Shown here one piece after another: positions 5,800 through 8,711 of a DNA stretch of 8,711 nt. Position 1 is the first letter of the stretch, and each line of letters opens with the position of its first letter. This stretch comes from Thermoplasmatota archaeon (lineage in GTDB: Archaea > Thermoplasmatota > Thermoplasmata > UBA10834), in NCBI GenBank assembly GCA_030836605.1, contig JAUPMC010000151.1:1-8711 (forward strand). The letters run 5' to 3'. The notes beneath the pieces were generated by a model. That model made no database searches and was not told the origin of the DNA. It worked only from the letters and a program-made list of their open reading frames with translations. The position numbers were made by a program, and so were the translations under genes.

Positions 5800-6999
5800 A
5801 TGTCCAAGACAGGGAGGAGGCTGCTCTCAGGCGTCAGCACGAACGTGCTCGTGCTCGGCGTGGTCAGCATGCTCACGGACATGAGCAGCGAGATGATCTA
5901 CCCGATCCTCCCGCTCTTCCTCACGGCCATAGGAGCGACGGGCCTGATGATAGGGCTGATCGAGGGCGCCGCAGAGTCGACGGCCTCGCTGCTCAAGGTG
6001 TTCTCCGGATGGTACTCGGACAGGCGCGACCGGCGCAAGCCGTTCCTGCTCGGCGGATACGGCCTGAGCGCGCTCGTCAAGCCCGTGCTGGTGCTCGCCT
6101 CGAGCCCGTGGCAGGTCTTCGGGATCCGGATATCCGAGAGGGTGGGCAAGGGCCTCAGGAGCGCCCCCAGGGACGCGCTCATAGCCGATTGCACGGCCCA
6201 GGCGTCCATGGGCAAATCGTTCGGGTTCCACAAGAGCATGGACTCCGCGGGGGCGGTCCTCGGGGTCGTCGCCGCGCTCGTGGTACTCGCGCTGGCCGCG
6301 TCGATGGAGGAGCTCGAAGCGTACAGGCTCGTATTCCTGATCGCGACGATACCGGCGTTCGTCGCGGTGGCCGTCATCGTGCTGTTCGTGAGGGAGAAGG
6401 AGGGCTGCTCCAGGGGCGCCAAGGGGGCGTTCATAAGGGACATCTCGAAGCTCGGCCGGGAGTTCTGGGTGCTCATGGCCATCGTAGTGACGTTCTACGC
6501 TGGCGAGGTCAGCTACGCGTTCTTCGTGCTGCAGGGGCAGGCCTCGGGGCTCTCGGACACGACGGTCATCACGCTCTACCTGCTGTTCAACATCGTCTTC
6601 GTCCTCGTGGCCATCCCGTCGGGGAGCCTCTCCGACAGGCTCGGGAGGAAGCCCGTGATACTCTTCTCGTTCTCCATGTTCGCCGTCACGTGCGTGACCA
6701 TGGCCGTCGCCGACGGCCTTGTCCTGCTCGCGGTCGGCTTCGGCCTCTTCGGCCTGTACAAGGGCACCTCCGAGGGCGTGCTGAAGGCGTATGTGGTCGA
6801 CGTGATCCCCAAGGACCTCAGGGGCACGGCGCTCGGGGCGTTCCACACATCGGTCGGCCTCGTCATGCTCCCCGGCGGCATCGTCGCCGGGCTCCTCTGG
6901 GACTCCGTCGGGCCGTGGGCGACCTTCGCGTTCGGCGCGTGCGCCGCCGTGGCCGCGTCGCTGCTGCTCGTCTTCACTGGCAGGCGCCGCCCGGCATAG
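5800..6999 (+). CDS. Major facilitator superfamily (MFS) transporter
   Basis: A 399-residue polytopic membrane protein with the 12-helix MFS layout in two halves. The N-terminal half has LTDMSSEMIYPILPLFL (25-41); the cytoplasmic loop motif A as GWYSDRRDRRKP (70-81); GKGLRSAPRDALIAD (116-130) after helix 4; and HKSMDSAGAVLG (144-155) resembling motif C of proton-driven exporters. The second half repeats motif A as GSLSDRLGRKP (275-285). A basic, mostly soluble loop at about 197-220 divides the halves. This subgroup is common in bacteria and archaea and mostly uncharacterised; efflux of a small organic compound is the usual guess. The start ATG fits a leaderless mRNA. An EamA transporter gene follows 45 bp downstream, probably on the same transcript. 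Confidence 0.9.
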   Translation: MSKTGRRLLSGVSTNVLVLGVVSMLTDMSSEMIYPILPLFLTAIGATGLMIGLIEGAAESTASLLKVFSGWYSDRRDRRKPFLLGGYGLSALVKPVLVLASSPWQVFGIRISERVGKGLRSAPRDALIADCTAQASMGKSFGFHKSMDSAGAVLGVVAALVVLALAASMEELEAYRLVFLIATIPAFVAVAVIVLFVREKEGCSRGAKGAFIRDISKLGREFWVLMAIVVTFYAGEVSYAFFVLQGQASGLSDTTVITLYLLFNIVFVLVAIPSGSLSDRLGRKPVILFSFSMFAVTCVTMAVADGLVLLAVGFGLFGLYKGTSEGVLKAYVVDVIPKDLRGTALGAFHTSVGLVMLPGGIVAGLLWDSVGPWATFAFGACAAVAASLLLVFTGRRRPA

Positions 7000-7031
7000 G
7001 TTCATCAAGGCCATCGCCATACACCCCGCCA

Positions 7032-7039
7032 GGAGGAGG
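7032..7039 (+). promoter_or_regulatory. Shine-Dalgarno site of the EamA gene
   Basis: GGAGGAGG lies five nt before ATG 7045. A strong SD, without an obvious TATA box in the 45-bp gap after the MFS gene, supports translation from a polycistronic mRNA. Confidence 0.8.
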
Positions 7040-7044
7040 CTGAC

Positions 7045-7965
7045 ATGCACATCTCGAAGAACCTGGCCTACGGCATGATGGCCTTCGCCGCCGTGATGTG
7101 GGGCACGTCGGGCACGCTCACGGTCCTAGCGATAGAGGCCGGGGCCACGGCGAACCAGGTCGCCCTGTACGGCACGCTCGCGTCCGCGGTCATACTCGTC
7201 CTCCTCCTCCTGGTGTTCGACCGGAAGGCGTTCAAGATCAGGTTCAAGGACCTGCCCGCGCTCACCGTGTTCGCCGTCATCACGGGCACCCTGTTCTCGC
7301 TGGCGTGGTACAACGCGGTCGACCTCACATCCGTGTCCACCGCCCTGATACTCCTCTACTCGTACCCGAGCATGGTCTCCATCGCCTCGGTGTTCCTCCT
7401 GGGCGAGAAGATGACCGCGTCGAAGCTGATAGCCCTGCCCCTGACGTTCGTCGGGTGCGTGCTCGTGGCCAGGGCGTACGACCTCGAGGCCATCAGGGTC
7501 GACATCGTCGGGGTCGCCCTGGGCCTGTTCACGGCCTTCGCGGCCACCGTGTACTACGTCTGGGCCAAGAAGCTCCTGACGGTGTACTCCTCGAGCACGC
7601 TCGCGCTGTACATGACCCTGCTCATGATCCCTGGGCTCCTGCTCGCCGTCAACCCCTTCTCCGCCATCGAGACCCCGCTCTCGGCGGACGCGTGGCTGTA
7701 CATATTCCTCATCGGGCTCCTCCCGGGCACGCTCGGGTTCGTCGTCGCGATGTTCGCCCTCAGGCACGTGGAGGCGAGCAAGGCGAGCATAATCGCGGGG
7801 ATAGAGCCCGTGTCGGGCGTCTTCCTCGCGGTGCTGTTCATAGCCGAGACGGTGGACGCCCTCCAGGCGCTGGGCGTGGCCCTCGTCATCTCGTCCGTGT
7901 TCATAATCAGGTTCACGCAGAAGGAGGAGGAGAACCCCATCGTGGAGGCCCCTCCCACGCGCTGA
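7045..7965 (+). CDS. DMT superfamily transporter with two EamA domains
   Basis: A 306-residue inner-membrane protein of the drug/metabolite transporter superfamily with ten predicted helices, formed by two tandem EamA repeats. The first repeat covers roughly residues 8-144 and begins LAYGMMAFAAVMWGTSGTL; it carries the typical segment WYNAVDLTSVSTALILLYSY (87-106), followed by FLLGEK, and ends in a helix with the family G-CVLVA pattern. The second covers about 153-290 with the matching ALRHVEASKASIIAGIEP segment (238-255), then FIAETV and the last helix. The cytosolic tail is short and acidic to polar. Relatives move amino acids or other metabolites outward; the substrate here is unknown. Co-transcription with the MFS gene suggests an export cassette. 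It converges with the VTT-like gene, 15 bp apart. Confidence 0.9.
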   Translation: MHISKNLAYGMMAFAAVMWGTSGTLTVLAIEAGATANQVALYGTLASAVILVLLLLVFDRKAFKIRFKDLPALTVFAVITGTLFSLAWYNAVDLTSVSTALILLYSYPSMVSIASVFLLGEKMTASKLIALPLTFVGCVLVARAYDLEAIRVDIVGVALGLFTAFAATVYYVWAKKLLTVYSSSTLALYMTLLMIPGLLLAVNPFSAIETPLSADAWLYIFLIGLLPGTLGFVVAMFALRHVEASKASIIAGIEPVSGVFLAVLFIAETVDALQALGVALVISSVFIIRFTQKEEENPIVEAPPTR

Positions 7966-7980
7966 CCCGCGCCGGGAATC

Positions 7981-8493
7981 TCAAGAGAACAGGTGCTTCG
8001 CGCCGAGCACGAAGAACAGCATGTAGACCAGGAGCGCACGGTTGACGCCCGCGAGTATGTTCGCCATCGTGAACTCCCTCAGGGTCATGAAGTGCCCCTC
8101 CTTGTTCAGGATGGAGAAGAGGTACAGCGGGATCGTGTCGATCATGAACGGGATGGACATGATTGCGTAGAGCGCTATCGTGCCGAACCTGCGCACGAAC
8201 ACCTCGCTCTTGTCCAGGAGCCATTTGAACCAGCCCCACCGGGACATCTTCAGGGCCCCCTCGAGCGCGGAGCCGATGTAGAACACCGCGAACGCGCCCG
8301 CCCCCTTCCCGAGGCCCATGACGATCGCCTTCAGCGGGAACGGGACGCTGGGGTTCACGACGAGCATGATCTCGATGGGGATCGGCAGGATGATGGTCGC
8401 TAGGACGCAGAACGCGAAGAATATGAGGAGGTAGACGACCGGGTCCGCCTCGTGCTGCGACAGCAGATCCGTCAACTGGTCCCAAAATCCCAT
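7981..8493 (-). CDS. Small SNARE-associated/VTT (DedA or YqaA-like) membrane protein
   Basis: A 170-residue integral membrane protein with about four hydrophobic segments (roughly 19-46, 53-75, 104-128 and 140-163). The pattern ILPIPIEIMLV (35-45), then a glycine-rich helix GLGKGAGAFAVFYIGSALEG (60-79), resembles the re-entrant P-x-P-x-E element and G-rich helix of the VTT/DedA group, whose members flip lipid carriers or support proton-dependent homeostasis. It is close in size to the short YqaA-like members rather than full DedA proteins (about 200-220). SIPFMIDTIPLYLF (113-126) may be a second re-entrant element. The ATG at 8493 has a GCGAGG SD five nt upstream (8499-8504), unlike the leaderless genes nearby, so it should have a 5' leader. 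Family assignment is moderate; another small membrane family is possible. Confidence 0.6.
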   Translation of the reverse strand: MGFWDQLTDLLSQHEADPVVYLLIFFAFCVLATIILPIPIEIMLVVNPSVPFPLKAIVMGLGKGAGAFAVFYIGSALEGALKMSRWGWFKWLLDKSEVFVRRFGTIALYAIMSIPFMIDTIPLYLFSILNKEGHFMTLREFTMANILAGVNRALLVYMLFFVLGAKHLFS

Positions 8494-8593
8494 GCAATCC
8501 TCGCCCTCGGTAGCCTTTTTCCGTACTTCTAGGTTGCCTTGGGAGCCCCCTCGGGCGGGACGTGCCCCGACCCACCGAAATAGGGGTACCCAG

Positions 8594-8601
8594 TTAAATA
8601 A
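8594..8601 (-). promoter_or_regulatory. TATA-like box for the VTT-like gene
   Basis: The minus strand reads TTATTTAA within GGATTATTTAACTGG. Transcription from it would start near 8570 and give a leader of about 75 nt, in line with the SD before ATG 8493. An alternative is the TATTTATAC block at 8612-8620 on the same strand. Confidence 0.4.
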
Positions 8602-8604
8602 TCC

Positions 8605-8624
8605 TTGGTACGTATAAATACCAA
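8605..8624. promoter_or_regulatory. Inverted repeat spanning a TATA box (candidate operator)
   Basis: TTGGTA, eight bases CGTATAAA, then TACCAA: perfect 6-bp arms, and the central TA/TA pair also matches, so 16 of 20 positions are symmetric. The core contains TATAAATA (8613-8620), a good plus-strand TATA box that would start transcription near 8642. A second TATA-like block, CTTATATT (8628-8635), lies closer to the ATG. A dimeric regulator bound to this dyad would block TBP. Confidence 0.45.
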
Positions 8625-8669
8625 AGCCTTATATTCATGTAATCTCATGCCCATTAGAAAGGGATGCGC

Positions 8670-8711
8670 ATGGCCAAGGCCGAAGAGAAGGACGCCGACT
8701 GGTTCGCACAG
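8670..8711 (+). CDS. Start of an unidentified gene, cut by the window edge
   Basis: Only 14 codons are visible (MAKAEEKDADWFAQ), with GC-rich third positions like the other genes. Two in-frame ATGs occur at 8664 and 8670; the later one has GAAAGGG about six nt upstream, while the earlier sits about 32 nt after the TATA-like block at 8628-8635 and would fit a leaderless start. An ATG at 8647 opens a different frame with a less typical composition. The product cannot be recognised. The gene is divergent from the VTT-like gene. Confidence 0.55.
   Translation, partial: MAKAEEKDADWFAQ

Noticed and set aside
5827..7050. Open frame of about 400 codons antisense to the MFS gene
   Set aside because: The Arg/Glu/His-rich product has no membrane segments or motifs, while the plus strand encodes a clear 12-helix transporter.
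1..8711. tRNA, rRNA, C/D-box RNA, transposase or defence genes
   Set aside because: I read the intergenic regions on both strands and saw no cloverleaf, paired C and D boxes, terminal inverted repeats or defence-type domains. A covariance-model scan would settle the RNA question.

Overview
The window is a compact, high-GC stretch that reads as chromosomal DNA of an archaeon. The reasons are: a PurP-type formate-dependent purine enzyme; an archaeal-type Nep1 (Emg1) rRNA methyltransferase; AT-rich TATA-like boxes about 28-37 nt upstream of most first-gene start codons, which implies leaderless or nearly leaderless mRNAs; strong Shine-Dalgarno sequences before genes inside operons; and frequent AGG (Arg) and ATA (Ile) codons with GC-rich third positions. 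A high-GC euryarchaeal or Thermoplasmatota-like lineage is plausible, but this is inference and no rRNA marker is present.

Layout from left to right: (1) 1-140, a promoter region, then a GNAT acetyltransferase with a basic tail (+). (2) A class I/II PLP aminotransferase (-), convergent with the GNAT gene. (3) A short divergent promoter region at about 1881-2008, then a PurM/HypE-superfamily (AIR synthase-related) protein (+). Its 3' end overlaps antisense by 50 bp with (4) the two-gene operon purP-nep1 (-), whose cistrons overlap by four bases (GTGA). (5) A QueG-like double-[4Fe-4S] protein (-). (6) A divergent 85-bp promoter region, then an MFS transporter and a DMT/EamA transporter in one operon (+). 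(7) A small SNARE-associated/VTT (DedA/YqaA-like) membrane protein (-), convergent with the EamA gene. (8) A divergent intergenic region with a TATA box inside an inverted repeat, and the first 14 codons of an unidentified gene (+) that runs off the window.

Most of the content is housekeeping: purine synthesis (PurP), ribosome maturation (Nep1), amino-acid metabolism (aminotransferase) and general transport. I see no mobile element, CRISPR array, tRNA or rRNA gene, defence system or compositional break. The points most worth a second look are the QueG-like redox protein, which appears to have lost the QueG catalytic motif in an organism type not expected to make queuosine; the repeat-built lysine-rich tail of Nep1, encoded partly antisense to its neighbour; the orphan PurM/HypE-like protein without the HypE C-terminal cysteine; and the operator-like dyad around the TATA box at 8605-8624. 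I did not find convincing evidence for a new multi-gene system.
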